Positions 1 through 8,605 are shown, numbered from the stretch's first letter. The stretch: 32,840 nt of DNA from an uncultured Lachnospiraceae bacterium (GCA_946491665.1 CAMLYL010000033.1:1-32840), one strand, 5' to 3'. A program made the numbers and translations. Notes: generated by a model from the sequence alone, not told the origin.

Positions 1-222
1 CTCAGCATTTTTCAGGATTTTCTCAATCTCCTCAATACGGGCCTCAATATCACGCTGCTCGTCCTTGGCAGCGTCGTACTCTGCATTCTCAGACAGGTCA
101 CCCTGCTCTCTGGCCTCTTTTATCTTCTGTGCAACTTCTTTACGTTTGACTACCTTCAAATCCTGTAACTCTGTTTCCAGATTCTGCAGTCCTTCATAAG
201 TCAAAAGATTCTTCTTGCTCAT
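1..222 (-). CDS. greA: Transcription elongation factor GreA, N-terminal part
   Basis: The 74 visible codons encode the N-terminal coiled coil of GreA, which enters the RNA polymerase secondary channel and stimulates cleavage of backtracked transcripts. The stretch [16 protein letters not shown] is the GreA signature carrying the acidic tip residues. The ATG at 222 is preceded by AGGAGGAG about 8 bases upstream. The gene runs off the left edge, so the C-terminal FKBP-like domain is not visible. It is the last gene seen of a minus-strand run and lies about 130 bp after the hypothetical gene. The family call is secure; promoter and end cannot be judged. Confidence 0.95.
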   Translation of the reverse strand, partial: MSKKNLLTYEGLQNLETELQDLKVVKRKEVAQKIKEAREQGDLSENAEYDAAKDEQRDIEARIEEIEKILKNAE

Positions 223-350
223 TGATCCGTCTCCTCCTGTTGGAAATTCAAGTCTCTTTCCGATGAGAACCGCCGCAGCTATCCCCGGCATCATGCCGCT
301 TCTGATCCCCGCGCGTCTCCCCGGAATATATATCTGAAATGTGATAATCA

Positions 351-1040
351 TCAAAGATTCTTTTCCACCCTGACAGCCAACATATTATACCCAATCGGAA
401 CATTGATGTCAAGGTAATCTTGCCCCGGTTTTTCCTTGCTTTCTGCGGTTTCACAAGCCTTTTCTCCGGCGCTGTATTCCTTTGCATCTTCTGCAGAAAC
501 TTCCTCCGCAGGCAAAACCTCCCAGCGGCGTTTCTGGAATGGAAGATAAATCATCTCCCTGGGGATCTTCGCCGTCCGTACAGGCCCTTTCCTCTCAAAA
601 TCGAGAATCATGTTTCCGTACAGAGGCTCCTCTTCCGTTTTAGGAATCATACGAACAATCAGACCATACTCGTCCTCCATGCGACTTTTCCAGTCTGCAA
701 AATACTCCGGTCTGTCTGTACAGATTTCCAGAAAATTTAACCCCTGTTCCAGCTGCGAAAGCACCTGATCCACATCATCCTCTTCGCCAAAATGCTGGTT
801 CGGTGTGTCCGTATCAATTAGAATGGGGCGAAAAGACCGATACTCCAGCTGTTTCAGGCGCAGGATTTCTTCAATGACCCGGCGGCTGTACGGAAGAAAC
901 GGGTTTTCCCATAGAAGTTCTTTTTCATTTTCCGTTTCCCTTTGTCCCGCTTCTCTGATCGACGGCAATTTCTCCAGTAGTCTCCAGATCCATCGCCGCA
1001 ATACTGTAACCACTTTACGTAAAAAGTTCTGTTCTGACAT
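351..1040 (-). CDS. Hypothetical protein between dusB and greA
   Basis: A 229-residue protein that I do not recognise. No signal peptide is apparent. The first 25 residues are basic and hydrophobic with several Trp and could form an amphipathic helix. The middle (about 60-170) looks folded and soluble, with a DTDTPNQHF stretch and a segment around [15 protein letters not shown]. Residues 180-210 are a Glu/Lys-rich, probably disordered linker before a short conserved-looking tail. The ATG at 1040 has only a weak ribosome site (CAGG), which lies in an imperfect hairpin at 1049-1070. It sits 114 bp after dusB and 128 bp before greA. Real coding is supported by its length, its codon use and the lack of a competing frame. 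Confidence 0.75.
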   Translation of the reverse strand: MSEQNFLRKVVTVLRRWIWRLLEKLPSIREAGQRETENEKELLWENPFLPYSRRVIEEILRLKQLEYRSFRPILIDTDTPNQHFGEEDDVDQVLSQLEQGLNFLEICTDRPEYFADWKSRMEDEYGLIVRMIPKTEEEPLYGNMILDFERKGPVRTAKIPREMIYLPFQKRRWEVLPAEEVSAEDAKEYSAGEKACETAESKEKPGQDYLDINVPIGYNMLAVRVEKNL

Positions 1041-1121
1041 AAAATTAACCTGCAGATATTTCTCTACAGGCTAATCTATGCTTCTTTTCTTTATTCTATA
1101 CGGGATTTCATAATTCATGAT

Positions 1122-1147
1122 CTGTTCCCTGTCTGCTTCCGGAACAG
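1122..1147 (-). other. Stem-loop after dusB
   Basis: CTGTTCC and GGAACAG form a perfect 7-bp stem with a 12-base loop, just past the dusB stop on the minus strand. No U-tract follows, so this is a possible processing or weak termination structure and not a clear Rho-independent terminator. Confidence 0.35.
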
Positions 1148-1154
1148 CCCCGCA

Positions 1155-2135
1155 TCATAACCGGCTTCCCCCGTCCAGCAGCTTCTGAAACAATCGCTCC
1201 AGGTCCTCATAGGTCGTCACCTCATTAATCTGTCCCCGCAGCTTTGAAGAATTTCTGTATCCCGCAGTATACCATGCCGCATGCTTGCGGATCTCCCGGA
1301 TCCCGATATATTCTCCCTTGACCTCAATCTGCATCCTGGCATGACGCAGTACCATCGCGGCAACTTCCTCAATCGTGGGCCTGGGCAGATCCTCTCCGGT
1401 TTCCAGCTTATGCAGAATCTGAGCAAAAATCCAGGGATTTCCCTGAGCGCCCCTTCCGATCATAAAGCCGTCGCAGCCGGTCTGCTCTTTCATGCGGAGT
1501 ACATCTTCTGCTGATCGAAGATCACCGTTTCCGATCACAGGAATGGATACCGCTTCTTTCACCTGACGGATGATCTCCCAGTCTGCCTTTCCGGAATAAT
1601 ACTGCTGCCGGGTTCTCCCGTGAACCGCTATGGCCGCCACGCCGCAGTCCTCCGCAATCTTCGCGATCTCCACAGCGTTCACATGGTCATCGTCAAATCC
1701 TTTCCGGATTTTCACTGTCACCGGCTTCTGGATTGCTTTCACCATTTTCCTCAGAATTTCTTCTGCCAGCGCCGGATCCTTCATAAGCGCGGATCCCTCC
1801 CCGTTATTCACCACTTTCGGGACCGGGCATCCCATATTGAAGTCCAGAATCTCAAAAGGTCTTTCCTCAATCTGCGCCGCCATATCCGCAATAATATCCG
1901 GATCGGAGCCAAACAGCTGCAGAGACACCGGATGCTCCCCGGGGTCAATTTCCAGCAGTTTTTCCGTGTGTTTATTCCGGTAATAAATCGCTTTCGCACT
2001 GACCATCTCCATGCAAAGCAGGCCCGCGCCCTGTTCCCTGCACAGCAGACGGAACGGCAGATCCGTAACTCCTGCCATCGGCGCCAGAATCAACGGATTG
2101 TCCAGGGTTACACTTCCGATCTTCAATGTGTCCAT
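1155..2135 (-). CDS. dusB: tRNA-dihydrouridine synthase, DusB type
   Basis: An FMN-dependent enzyme that reduces uridine to dihydrouridine in tRNA D-loops, in the cytoplasm. The N-terminus (LDNPLILAPMAGVTDLPFR) is the TIM-barrel start of the Dus family. DFNMGCPVPKVVNNGEGSAL around residue 90-110 carries the catalytic Cys, and later IAVHGRTRQQYYSG and IPVIGNGD match FMN/phosphate-binding segments. I use the ATG at 2135 (326 residues, normal for DusB) with GGAAGAG upstream; a TTG at 2171 would add 12 basic residues and overlap coaX. It follows coaX by 13 bp, so the two are probably cotranscribed. Confidence 0.95.
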   Translation of the reverse strand: MDTLKIGSVTLDNPLILAPMAGVTDLPFRLLCREQGAGLLCMEMVSAKAIYYRNKHTEKLLEIDPGEHPVSLQLFGSDPDIIADMAAQIEERPFEILDFNMGCPVPKVVNNGEGSALMKDPALAEEILRKMVKAIQKPVTVKIRKGFDDDHVNAVEIAKIAEDCGVAAIAVHGRTRQQYYSGKADWEIIRQVKEAVSIPVIGNGDLRSAEDVLRMKEQTGCDGFMIGRGAQGNPWIFAQILHKLETGEDLPRPTIEEVAAMVLRHARMQIEVKGEYIGIREIRKHAAWYTAGYRNSSKLRGQINEVTTYEDLERLFQKLLDGGSRL

Positions 2136-2148
2136 CTTTCTCTTCCAA

Positions 2149-2922
2149 TCACTGTTTTTTCTGCTTTTCAAAAATCAGACGCATTCCCTTCAGGGTCAGC
2201 ATCGGATCATATACATCTATAACATCCGTTTCCTTCTCGATGATTCTTCCCAGACCGCCGGTGGCAACCACCTTCACATCATCCCGGCCAAATTCTTTTT
2301 TCATCTGACGGATAATATACTCTGTCTGTCCCACCTGGCCGAACACAAGTCCCGCCTGCATACAGGCAATTGTATCCTGCGCCAGAATACTTTTTGGCTT
2401 TTTGATTTCAAACTCCGGGAGCTTTGCAGCCATACTCCACATGGCCTGCGCAGAAGTACGGATTCCGGGCGCAATCACACAGGCAGTGAAAGTGCCTTCC
2501 TCATCCACCAGATCGAAGGTCGTGGCCGTACCGTAATCAATCACGATGGCCGGCCCGCCGTACAGCTCATAGACAGCCGCCGCATCCACAATACGATCCG
2601 CTCCCACCTGCCGGGGATTGCGTCCCGCCACCCGGATACCGGTACGGATACCTGCCTCAATAATAATCGGCTTGCAGTGAAAATACTTGATAATCGCGCT
2701 GGTCAGGGAATGCATGACATTGGGTACCACAGACGCCACTATCACATCCGTAATATCCTCCACCTTCACCTCGTTATGTTCCAGAAGTTCACACATAACC
2801 ATACCGTATTCATCAGATGTCCGTGTCTGAATTGTCGTCATACGGAATGTTGTCCGGAGCTTCTTTCCATTAAACACGCCCAGAGTGATATTTGTATTGC
2901 CGATATCCACTGTCAGTAACAT
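2149..2922 (-). CDS. coaX: Type III pantothenate kinase
   Basis: Phosphorylates pantothenate in the first step of coenzyme A synthesis. It belongs to the ASKHA fold: DIGNTNITLGVF at residues 6-17 is the phosphate-1 loop, VGADRIVDA lies in the middle, and VIDYGTATTFD is the second phosphate loop. The length of 257 residues is usual for CoaX. Its ATG shares one base with the TAA of the DUF6145 gene (TAATG), which indicates translational coupling. Being next to birA is common in firmicutes and places two cofactor functions together. Confidence 0.96.
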   Translation of the reverse strand: MLLTVDIGNTNITLGVFNGKKLRTTFRMTTIQTRTSDEYGMVMCELLEHNEVKVEDITDVIVASVVPNVMHSLTSAIIKYFHCKPIIIEAGIRTGIRVAGRNPRQVGADRIVDAAAVYELYGGPAIVIDYGTATTFDLVDEEGTFTACVIAPGIRTSAQAMWSMAAKLPEFEIKKPKSILAQDTIACMQAGLVFGQVGQTEYIIRQMKKEFGRDDVKVVATGGLGRIIEKETDVIDVYDPMLTLKGMRLIFEKQKKQ

Positions 2923-3263
2923 TACTCCTCATCCTCCCACACTTCTCCCAGGAAAAACACCTTATAGTACATTTCCAGGGATTCTAAAAAATCTGCTTTC
3001 TGCGCCTGAATCTGCTTGACCTTCAGGACACTGCCGATATCGTCATACAGCAGATCCTCCTCATTGGCGTCAGTCTCAATATTAAGACTCCCCTCCTCGT
3101 CAAAACGCAAAACCAGCGTGCCGCCCACATCCTCCGTGAACAGCACGCACATAATTTTCAACTCCTCCCGAATACTTTCGGGAAGCCCTTCAAACTCAGG
3201 ATTCAGATAAAACTGTTTTGTATATGCGCTGGATGCACAAAGTACAATTCCATCCTCGTACAT
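2922..3263 (-). CDS. DUF6145-like small protein
   Basis: An acidic 113-residue cytoplasmic protein between birA and coaX. I recognise it from memory as the DUF6145 family of clostridia, whose members sit in this same position. The core ESIREELKIMCVLFTEDVGG is followed by a beta-rich segment and a C-terminal helix ending in Asp/Glu. There are no membrane segments or catalytic motifs. The start at 3263 has AAGGAGG at good spacing. Function is unknown. The 1-bp overlap with coaX and its place in the birA-coaX run hint at a role tied to those genes, but that is inference only. Confidence 0.85.
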   Translation of the reverse strand: MYEDGIVLCASSAYTKQFYLNPEFEGLPESIREELKIMCVLFTEDVGGTLVLRFDEEGSLNIETDANEEDLLYDDIGSVLKVKQIQAQKADFLESLEMYYKVFFLGEVWEDEE

Positions 3264-3287
3264 AATGTTCCTCCTTGCTCCGGGCTT

Positions 3288-4265
3288 CTAAACATACCCG
3301 TACACACCTCTGACGGAAACCTCCCCAGCTGACACAGTGACCATCCCGTCCTCTGTCTCCACCAGCAGTTCTCCTCTTTCATTGATTCCCCAGGCGGTTC
3401 CGGTAAAATCTTCTTTGATATCGCACACCCGAACCCGATGGCCGCGGTTAATCAGATGCGCATTATACTCTTCCTTCAGTTCGCTTAAATTCTGTGTCTT
3501 CAGATACCGGGCATAATATTCCTCAAAGCGGTTCATGATTTCCGCTATCAGCGGCGCCCGCCTGATCTGCCGCCCGGTCTGCTGATAAATTGAAGCTGCC
3601 ACATGGCGCACTTCCTTCGGGAATTCCCGGTTATGCACATTGATTCCCACTCCGATCACAATATGATTGATATAATCAATCTGAGCGCTCATCTCCGTGA
3701 GAATTCCGCAGATTTTTTTCCCGTCACATACAATATCATTGGGCCATTTGATCCAGGCGTCCAATCCGGCCACCGTTTTCAGCGCAGCCCGGACAGCCAT
3801 TCCCATCACAAGCGTCAGCATGGAAGCATTGCCCGGTTCAAGATCCGGCTTCAGCAGAAGCGTCATAAAAATGCCCTCGCCCTTCTGAGAATCCCAGGCA
3901 TTTCCGCGGCGCCCTCTCCCTGCTGTCTGCTGTTCTCCGATAATCAGAAGCCCGTGAGCCGCGCCGTTTTCGGCCGCCCGCTTCGCCTCGCTGTTAGAGG
4001 AATCCACACTGTCGAACACCCGGATCTCGCTGGCTGCCCAGTCAGTATGCAGAAAAGGACGGATCCTCTCTTCGCTGAGAAGATCCGGCTCCGAACAGAG
4101 ACGGTATCCTTTATTTCGCACTGCCTCTATCTCATATCCCATCTCCTCCAGCTGGCGGATTGCCTTCCAGATACTGGTACGGGATACTCCGAACTTTTCA
4201 CTGATTTCCTGTCCGGAGAGAAAGCCGTCCGTTTCCTGAAGAAGCTTAAGAATCTTTTCCTTCAA
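3288..4265 (-). CDS. birA: Bifunctional biotin ligase / biotin operon repressor
   Basis: Activates biotin to biotinyl-AMP and transfers it to biotin carboxyl carrier proteins. The N-terminal winged helix (residues 1-60, with SRTSIWKAIRQLEEMGYEIEA as the recognition region) indicates that it also represses biotin genes. The ligase domain shows GRGRRGNAW (biotinyl-AMP binding), KWPNDIVCDGKKICGIL (catalytic Lys region) and a small C-terminal SH3-like domain. The start is TTG at 4265, placed by GGAGAG inside the end of argF five bases upstream; the gap to argF is 2 bp. No biotin synthesis genes or biotin operator are visible in the window. Confidence 0.95.
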   Translation of the reverse strand: MKEKILKLLQETDGFLSGQEISEKFGVSRTSIWKAIRQLEEMGYEIEAVRNKGYRLCSEPDLLSEERIRPFLHTDWAASEIRVFDSVDSSNSEAKRAAENGAAHGLLIIGEQQTAGRGRRGNAWDSQKGEGIFMTLLLKPDLEPGNASMLTLVMGMAVRAALKTVAGLDAWIKWPNDIVCDGKKICGILTEMSAQIDYINHIVIGVGINVHNREFPKEVRHVAASIYQQTGRQIRRAPLIAEIMNRFEEYYARYLKTQNLSELKEEYNAHLINRGHRVRVCDIKEDFTGTAWGINERGELLVETEDGMVTVSAGEVSVRGVYGYV

Positions 4266-4267
4266 TG

Positions 4268-5275
4268 TTACTCTCCCGCTTCAGGCGAGGCGCTCAGAGT
4301 CGCCAGCATCACAGCCTTGATCGTATGCATCCGGTTCTCTGCCTCGTCAAACACAATGGACTGCGGACTTTCAAACACTTCATCCGTCACTTCCATCTCA
4401 CACAGACCATACTTTTCATAAATCTGCTCGCCAATCACAGTCCTGCGGTCATGGAAAGCCGGCAGACAATGCATGAACCTGCACTGCGGCCCCGCATTCT
4501 GCATCAGCGCCGCATCTACCCGGTAAGGTGTCAGATCCCGGATACGCTCCTCCCACACCTCGTCCGGTTCTCCCATGGAAACCCAGACATCCGTATAAAT
4601 CACATCTGCGCCCTTTGTACCGGCCATCGCGTCTTCTGTCAGCTCAATGGTTCCGCCGGTTTCGGCCGCAATCTCTCTGCAGGTATCCACAAGAGCCTGA
4701 TCAGGGAAGTATTTTTTGTTGGTACATGCAGTATAATGCATTCCCAGCTTCGCACAGACAACCATCAGGGAATTCCCCATATTATAGCGGGCATCTCCCA
4801 TATATGTCAATTTAATTCCTTTCAGACGCCCGAAATGCTCCCGTATCGTCAGCATATCTGCCAGCATCTGAGTCGGATGAAATTCATTGGTCAGTCCGTT
4901 CCAGACCGGAACGCCCGCATATTTTGCCAGTTCCTCAACGATTTCCTGTCCATATCCGCGGTATTCGATTCCATCGTATATCCGTCCCAGCACCCGCGCA
5001 GTGTCCGCAATGCTTTCTTTTTTCCCGATCTGGGATGCGGACGGATCCAGAAATGTGGCATGCATCCCCAGGTCATAAGCCGCCACCTCAAAAGAACAGC
5101 GCGTCCGGGTACTTGTCTTCTCAAAAATCAGAGCAATATTTTTCCCCCGAAGGGTATCGTGTAAAATTCCCTGTTTCTTTTTTGCCTTCAGATCTGCTGC
5201 CAGATCAATCAGATATGTAATCTCTTCCGGTGTAAAATCCAGCAGTTTCAAAAAATTTCTGCCCTTTAAATTCAT
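4268..5275 (-). CDS. argF: Ornithine carbamoyltransferase
   Basis: Makes citrulline from ornithine and carbamoyl phosphate (arginine synthesis, or the reverse in the arginine deiminase route). Carbamoyl-phosphate binding is seen in STRTR at residues 55-59 and FHPTQMLAD near residue 132; the ornithine/catalytic MHCLPAFHD lies near residue 270. The length of 335 is typical. The ATG at 5275 has GGAGG nine bases upstream. No other arginine genes are in the window, so an anabolic or catabolic role cannot be decided here; argF is the default symbol. It appears to lead the run argF-birA-DUF6145-coaX-dusB. Confidence 0.95.
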   Translation of the reverse strand: MNLKGRNFLKLLDFTPEEITYLIDLAADLKAKKKQGILHDTLRGKNIALIFEKTSTRTRCSFEVAAYDLGMHATFLDPSASQIGKKESIADTARVLGRIYDGIEYRGYGQEIVEELAKYAGVPVWNGLTNEFHPTQMLADMLTIREHFGRLKGIKLTYMGDARYNMGNSLMVVCAKLGMHYTACTNKKYFPDQALVDTCREIAAETGGTIELTEDAMAGTKGADVIYTDVWVSMGEPDEVWEERIRDLTPYRVDAALMQNAGPQCRFMHCLPAFHDRRTVIGEQIYEKYGLCEMEVTDEVFESPQSIVFDEAENRMHTIKAVMLATLSASPEAGE

Positions 5276-5327
5276 AATGCATGTCCTCCATGAAAAAAAT
5301 CAGACTTATGTATACTGCATCTTTTAT

Positions 5328-5344
5328 ACGGGAAAGCTTCCCGT
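5328..5344. repeat. Palindrome upstream of argF
   Basis: ACGGGAA and TTCCCGT form 7-bp arms around a 3-base centre, about 55-70 bp before the argF start. There is no U-tract, so it is either an operator or a structured leader element. It does not match an arginine-repressor box that I could recognise. Confidence 0.4.
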
Positions 5345-5358
5345 CTCTGATGTGAAAC

Positions 5359-5382
5359 GGGCTGCCCGAAAGGAAGCAGCCC
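5359..5382 (-). terminator. Stem-loop after the SPFH gene
   Basis: GGGCTGC and GCAGCCC make a 7-bp GC stem with a 10-base loop, 27 bp beyond the SPFH stop. The following minus-strand sequence (GTTTCAC) has only three U, so termination would be partial. It is oriented to end the NfeD/SPFH transcript, but it sits upstream of argF, so some readthrough is possible. Confidence 0.5.
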
Positions 5383-5408
5383 CGCATCGTCAGAATCATT
5401 TATCCGTT

Positions 5409-6347
5409 TTAATTTGTCTCTTTCACATCCGCGGCGACTTCCACCAGCGACTTTGCCAGTCCGGCAATTCCCTGAATCTCCGACGGAATAATAATCTTGG
5501 TTGCCTTGCCGTCTGCCGCCTTCGCAAAAGCCTCCAGGCTCTTAATCTGGAGAACTGCGGAATCCGGCTCTGACTCTTTCAGGAAACGAAGACCATCCGC
5601 GTTTGCCTGCTGAATCCGGAGGATCGCCTCTGCCTGGCCTTCCGCCTCTTTGATAGTTGCCTCGCGCTTTGCCTCCGCACGGAGAATCGCGGCTCTCTTT
5701 TCTGCCTCTGCATCCAGAATCGCAGACTCTTTTTTACCCTCCGCCACAAGAATGGTAGACTTCTTTTCACCTTCCGCCCGAAGGATCGCCTCTCTTCTCT
5801 CCCGCTCTGCCTTCATCTGCTTCTCCATTGCTTCCTGAATGGCCTGAGGCGGAATAATATTCTTTAACTCCACACGATTCACTTTGATTCCCCAGGGGTC
5901 TGTGGCAATATCCAGAGATGCGCGCATCTTGGTATTGATCGTCTCTCTGGAAGTAAGGGTCTCATCCAGTTCAAGATCACCGATAATGTTCCGGAGCGTG
6001 GTGGCTGTCAGATTCTCAATCGCCATAATCGGATTCTCCACGCCGTAAGCAAACAGCTTCGGATCTGTAATCTGGAAAAACACCACCGTATCAATCCGCA
6101 TGGTAACATTATCCTGCGTGATCACCGGCTGCGGTGCGAAATCAACCACCTGCTCTTTTAACAGAACGCGCTTGGCAACCCGGTCAATGAACGGAACCTT
6201 GAAATGAATTCCTACCTCCCAGGTACCCTGATAAGCGCCCAGCCGCTCTACAACAAACGCATTGGCCTGCGGAACAATCTTCACGCAGGAAACCAAAACA
6301 AGAATTACAATAATAACTACGATAATGATAGCTGCTATTAAAGTCAT
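5409..6347 (-). CDS. SPFH/band-7 (stomatin-like) membrane protein
   Basis: A QmcA/stomatin-type scaffold that assembles into membrane cages or microdomains. Residues 2-22 are a single hydrophobic anchor. The band-7 domain spans about 25-200 (VPQANAFVVERLG, TRIDTVVFFQITDPK-like core, DLELDETLTSRE). Residues 180-255 are a long Ala/Glu/Lys coiled coil with repeated AEGEKK/AEAKRE units, and the tail is short and hydrophobic. Its partner NfeD is immediately upstream (28-bp gap), the classical arrangement. The length of 312 is normal. No specific substrate can be inferred. Confidence 0.93.
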   Translation of the reverse strand: MTLIAAIIIVVIIVILVLVSCVKIVPQANAFVVERLGAYQGTWEVGIHFKVPFIDRVAKRVLLKEQVVDFAPQPVITQDNVTMRIDTVVFFQITDPKLFAYGVENPIMAIENLTATTLRNIIGDLELDETLTSRETINTKMRASLDIATDPWGIKVNRVELKNIIPPQAIQEAMEKQMKAERERREAILRAEGEKKSTILVAEGKKESAILDAEAEKRAAILRAEAKREATIKEAEGQAEAILRIQQANADGLRFLKESEPDSAVLQIKSLEAFAKAADGKATKIIIPSEIQGIAGLAKSLVEVAADVKETN

Positions 6348-6375
6348 AACTCCCTCCTTGAAGCCATTCTTTCTG

Positions 6376-6840
6376 TTACCCGGCCGTATTTTCCTTCCCG
6401 ACCGTCTCTACAATCAGTTTTACTCCACTGATATCCCGTATCTTCACCTGTGTATCCTTCGGAATAGATTCCGTCTCATCCACACTGCGCGCTGCCCATT
6501 CCTGTCCCCGGACCGACACCCTGCCTTTTGCCTGAATATTATCAATATCCTCAATAACAATCGCACTCTGTCCGATCAGGCTCTGTACATTCGTTCGGAC
6601 CCGGCCATGATTAAAGCGCTTTTTGGCCCATGGCCGCACCAGGATCAGAAGAACAAATGAAACTGCCAGAAACAACAGCATCTGTGCCGGGAAACCAACC
6701 TTCGTCATACTCACAAACAGAGCAACCAGCGCTCCGCCCGCAAACCAGATCGACGTCAGTCCCATCGTCAGCAGTTCAAGAACCACCATCGCCGCAAATA
6801 TAATAATCCAGAATACCGGCTGCTGCAGCTCAATTCCCAT
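6376..6840 (-). CDS. NfeD-family membrane protein
   Basis: The short NfeD form (154 residues), with two or three N-terminal membrane helices (about 10-75) and a C-terminal OB-fold (about 85-150: LIGQSAIVIEDIDNIQAKGRVSVRGQEW is the typical NfeDC start). It acts with SPFH proteins in membrane organisation. I chose the ATG at 6840 because AAAGGAGGC lies 7 bases upstream; a longer form from 6885 would add 15 basic residues without a ribosome site. It is the first gene of a two-gene operon with the SPFH gene. Confidence 0.92.
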   Translation of the reverse strand: MGIELQQPVFWIIIFAAMVVLELLTMGLTSIWFAGGALVALFVSMTKVGFPAQMLLFLAVSFVLLILVRPWAKKRFNHGRVRTNVQSLIGQSAIVIEDIDNIQAKGRVSVRGQEWAARSVDETESIPKDTQVKIRDISGVKLIVETVGKENTAG

Positions 6841-6900
6841 ATGTCGCCTCCTTTGTATTCCCCAAACCAGATTCCTGAGAATCATTGCTAATTTATAATT

Positions 6901-6929
6901 AATATACTATATTTTCCCCCCTTTTACAA
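6901..6929 (-). promoter_or_regulatory. Promoter of the NfeD-SPFH operon
   Basis: On the minus strand TTGTAA (6929-6924) is separated by 17 bp from TATATT (6906-6901), a good vegetative sigma factor match. A G6 run lies inside the spacer. Transcription would start near 6894, giving a leader of about 55 nt. Confidence 0.6.
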
Positions 6930-6996
6930 CTAAAAACCCTTTTTCGTGAAATCTTTCATAAAAAACTGTTTCTGTTTCCGGCCTTCGTACACATGC

Positions 6997-7056
6997 GAAA
7001 AACCTGCCTGGGATGCCTGTCTGCTTTTCTTAAAAGCAGACGCATCCCGGCAGGTT
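6997..7056 (-). terminator. Strong terminator of the cell-wall hydrolase gene
   Basis: A long stem-loop: AACCTGCC (7001-7008) pairs with GGCAGGTT (7049-7056), GGGATGC with GCATCCC, and TCTGCTTTT with AAAAGCAGA, around a tiny loop. The minus-strand product ends in a U5 run and lies 26-81 bp past the hydrolase stop. Confidence 0.9.
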
Positions 7057-7081
7057 CCGTTCGCTGTTTTATGATGTTTTA

Positions 7082-8191
7082 TTAATAAAATACCTGATTT
7101 CCGATGACTGTTCCGTTTCCGGAGCCTGCATGGAAATATTTTGCGCCGCCGGTATTATCCGCGCCGCTTAAGGCTTCTCTGGCCGCCTGATAGCAGCTGG
7201 AAGAAATATTGCCGCTGCTTAATACTCTGGCAAGTTTTCCGCTTGCTACAGGAGAGAACTGCCCTTTCTGATAAATTACTCCTGAAATAGAGTTGGGGAA
7301 AGAACTGCTTTCTACCCGGTTCATTACCACCGCGCCTACTGCCAGCTGTCCAGCATAGCTCTCGCCGCCGGCCTCACACTGAATAATTGCCGCCAGCAGA
7401 GTAAGTTCATCGGAAGACGCGCTGACTGCCGCTGTTCCGGAAGAAGATCCTGTGCTCTGAGCGCCGCCCCGCGCCTTTGCGGCTGCCTGTGCTCTTGCTG
7501 CCGCCTGTGCCTCAAGAATCTCCTCTATGCTGACTGCCTCTTCCACATTCAGAGCCACATCCACATAATCGGCAGATACATAAGCTGTGGTATCATTGTA
7601 TTCCACCTGAACCCAGCCATCCGCTTTCTCAGCGCCTGCCACCTCTCCATCAGCAACAGTAACAATATCACCCTGATCCAGAATATCCAGGATCTTCGTG
7701 TCTGTTCCGGCTCCGCTGCGAACCCGGAGTCCGTCTGTATTTACGGTTGCCTGAGTATCACAGATCTCTCCGGCCTGAGCCTCGGCTTCTTCCTCAAACA
7801 GACAATACTCATTTTTCACATATCCTTCTACATCACCGGATACGATTTTCGTCCACTCATCACCTTTTTCAATAATATCCGCTCCGGCGCCCCGGCTCAG
7901 TTTTCCAACAACCTCAGCGTCGATATTAGCCTCGCTCCGAATCGTCAGGCTGGAATCCTCTTCCACAACTGCCAGCAGTCTGCCTTCCCATTCAGATTTT
8001 TCTTCTTCCTTGTTTGTCTCCTGTAAATCCTCGGCTGAATCACTGTCTGCAGTATTATTCTTTTCCGCCACAACAGGCGCTGCGCCGGAAACAGTTTCTG
8101 CGGCACTGACAGAAACGGCTGACGGGACGGATACAATAGCAGCAGATGCCGCAATAACTCCGAGTTCCATAACCAATTTTCTGAATTTCAT
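7082..8191 (-). CDS. Secreted cell-wall hydrolase: two SH3 domains and SleB-type catalytic domain
   Basis: An exported 369-residue protein. Residues 1-30 form a signal peptide ending VSVSAAE. Residues 31-68 are an acidic linker. Bacterial SH3 domains occupy about 70-130 and 146-211 (LTIRSEANIDAEVVGKL; GLRVRSGAGTDTKILDIL). Residues 223-258 are an Ala/Gln-rich and Ser/Gly linker, and 261-369 is a Hydrolase_2 (SleB/CwlJ-like) domain. Glu273 in LLAAIIQCEAGGES is the expected catalytic acid, and FHAG near the end is also conserved. SleB-type enzymes cleave spore cortex or vegetative peptidoglycan. The SH3 pair and the WalR-like boxes upstream favour a vegetative wall-remodelling role over germination. 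AGGAGG precedes the ATG by 4-5 bases. Confidence 0.9.
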   Translation of the reverse strand: MKFRKLVMELGVIAASAAIVSVPSAVSVSAAETVSGAAPVVAEKNNTADSDSAEDLQETNKEEEKSEWEGRLLAVVEEDSSLTIRSEANIDAEVVGKLSRGAGADIIEKGDEWTKIVSGDVEGYVKNEYCLFEEEAEAQAGEICDTQATVNTDGLRVRSGAGTDTKILDILDQGDIVTVADGEVAGAEKADGWVQVEYNDTTAYVSADYVDVALNVEEAVSIEEILEAQAAARAQAAAKARGGAQSTGSSSGTAAVSASSDELTLLAAIIQCEAGGESYAGQLAVGAVVMNRVESSSFPNSISGVIYQKGQFSPVASGKLARVLSSGNISSSCYQAAREALSGADNTGGAKYFHAGSGNGTVIGNQVFY

Positions 8192-8203
8192 TTGACCTCC
8201 TAT

Positions 8204-8225
8204 ACTTTGCTTTTTCCTGCAAAGT
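8204..8225 (-). other. Leader hairpin before the hydrolase ribosome site
   Basis: In the minus-strand leader ACTTTGC and GCAAAGT form a perfect 7-bp stem with an 8-base loop, ending four bases before the AGGAGG of the hydrolase gene. It could protect the 5' end of the mRNA or tune ribosome access. Confidence 0.4.
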
Positions 8226-8253
8226 GCTCTCTAAATTTAAGTTTTGTAAATGT

Positions 8254-8310
8254 GTTACATTTATGTTATAGATTACTCATTTCCGTTAAATTTGTTACAG
8301 AAATGTTACA
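8254..8310 (-). promoter_or_regulatory. Two WalR-like direct-repeat boxes upstream of the hydrolase
   Basis: On the minus strand 8310-8294 reads TGTAAC-N5-TGTAAC, an exact match to the WalR consensus TGTWAH-N5-TGTWAH. A second copy, TATAAC-N5-TGTAAC, lies at 8270-8254, exactly 40 bp away and so on the same helix face. WalRK regulons consist largely of peptidoglycan hydrolases, and the gene downstream is one. No walRK genes are visible here. The sequence match is direct; the regulator assignment is inference. Confidence 0.6.
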
Positions 8311-8570
8311 AAACTTTTCGAAGATTATAACAGTGCCTTTTCCATGTGTCAAGCCTTTTTTCTAAAAAAACTGCTTTTGAAGGTAAAAAAAGGGGGGTTC
8401 CACCATTTTGCGGACAATTTTTCCCATTTTTCGTCATTCTTCCTCCACTTTTATCATTTCATTTTTTTAACAAATTATTCGTGAATTTAACATCTGATTT
8501 TCTTCCCGGATTTCACGGCAAAACCGTCATAATGAAGCCTCCGTTAATATGCGCCCCCGGCGGTTCACAT
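8311..8570. other. AT-rich intergenic stretch without visible genes
   Basis: Between the WalR-like boxes and the pgi terminator lies sequence with several A and T runs and one G6 run. I see no ORF with a ribosome site, no strong stem-loop and no recognisable RNA gene. Confidence 0.5.
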
Positions 8571-8605
8571 GAAAACAGACAGACCGCCCGGGTCTGCCTG
8601 TTTTC
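8571..8605 (-). terminator. Terminator of pgi
   Basis: GAAAACAG and CTGTTTTC flank an inner CAGACC/GGTCTG stem with a short GC loop. The minus-strand product ends GTTTTC, about 50 bp after the pgi stop. Confidence 0.8.

Noticed and set aside
351..487. Small 79-codon minus-strand frame overlapping the hypothetical gene end (248-487)
   Set aside because: It overlaps the better-supported 229-residue frame, has no ribosome site and gives a translation rich in Arg/Lys with no family resemblance.
2011..2919. 302-codon plus-strand open frame opposite coaX
   Set aside because: It is the antisense shadow of coaX and the dusB start. The composition is rich in His, Arg and Ser with no start signal, while the minus strand has clear family motifs.
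5276..5408. Arginine-repressor box or riboswitch before argF
   Set aside because: No match to an ArgR box that I could defend, and the two stems do not form a known riboswitch pattern.
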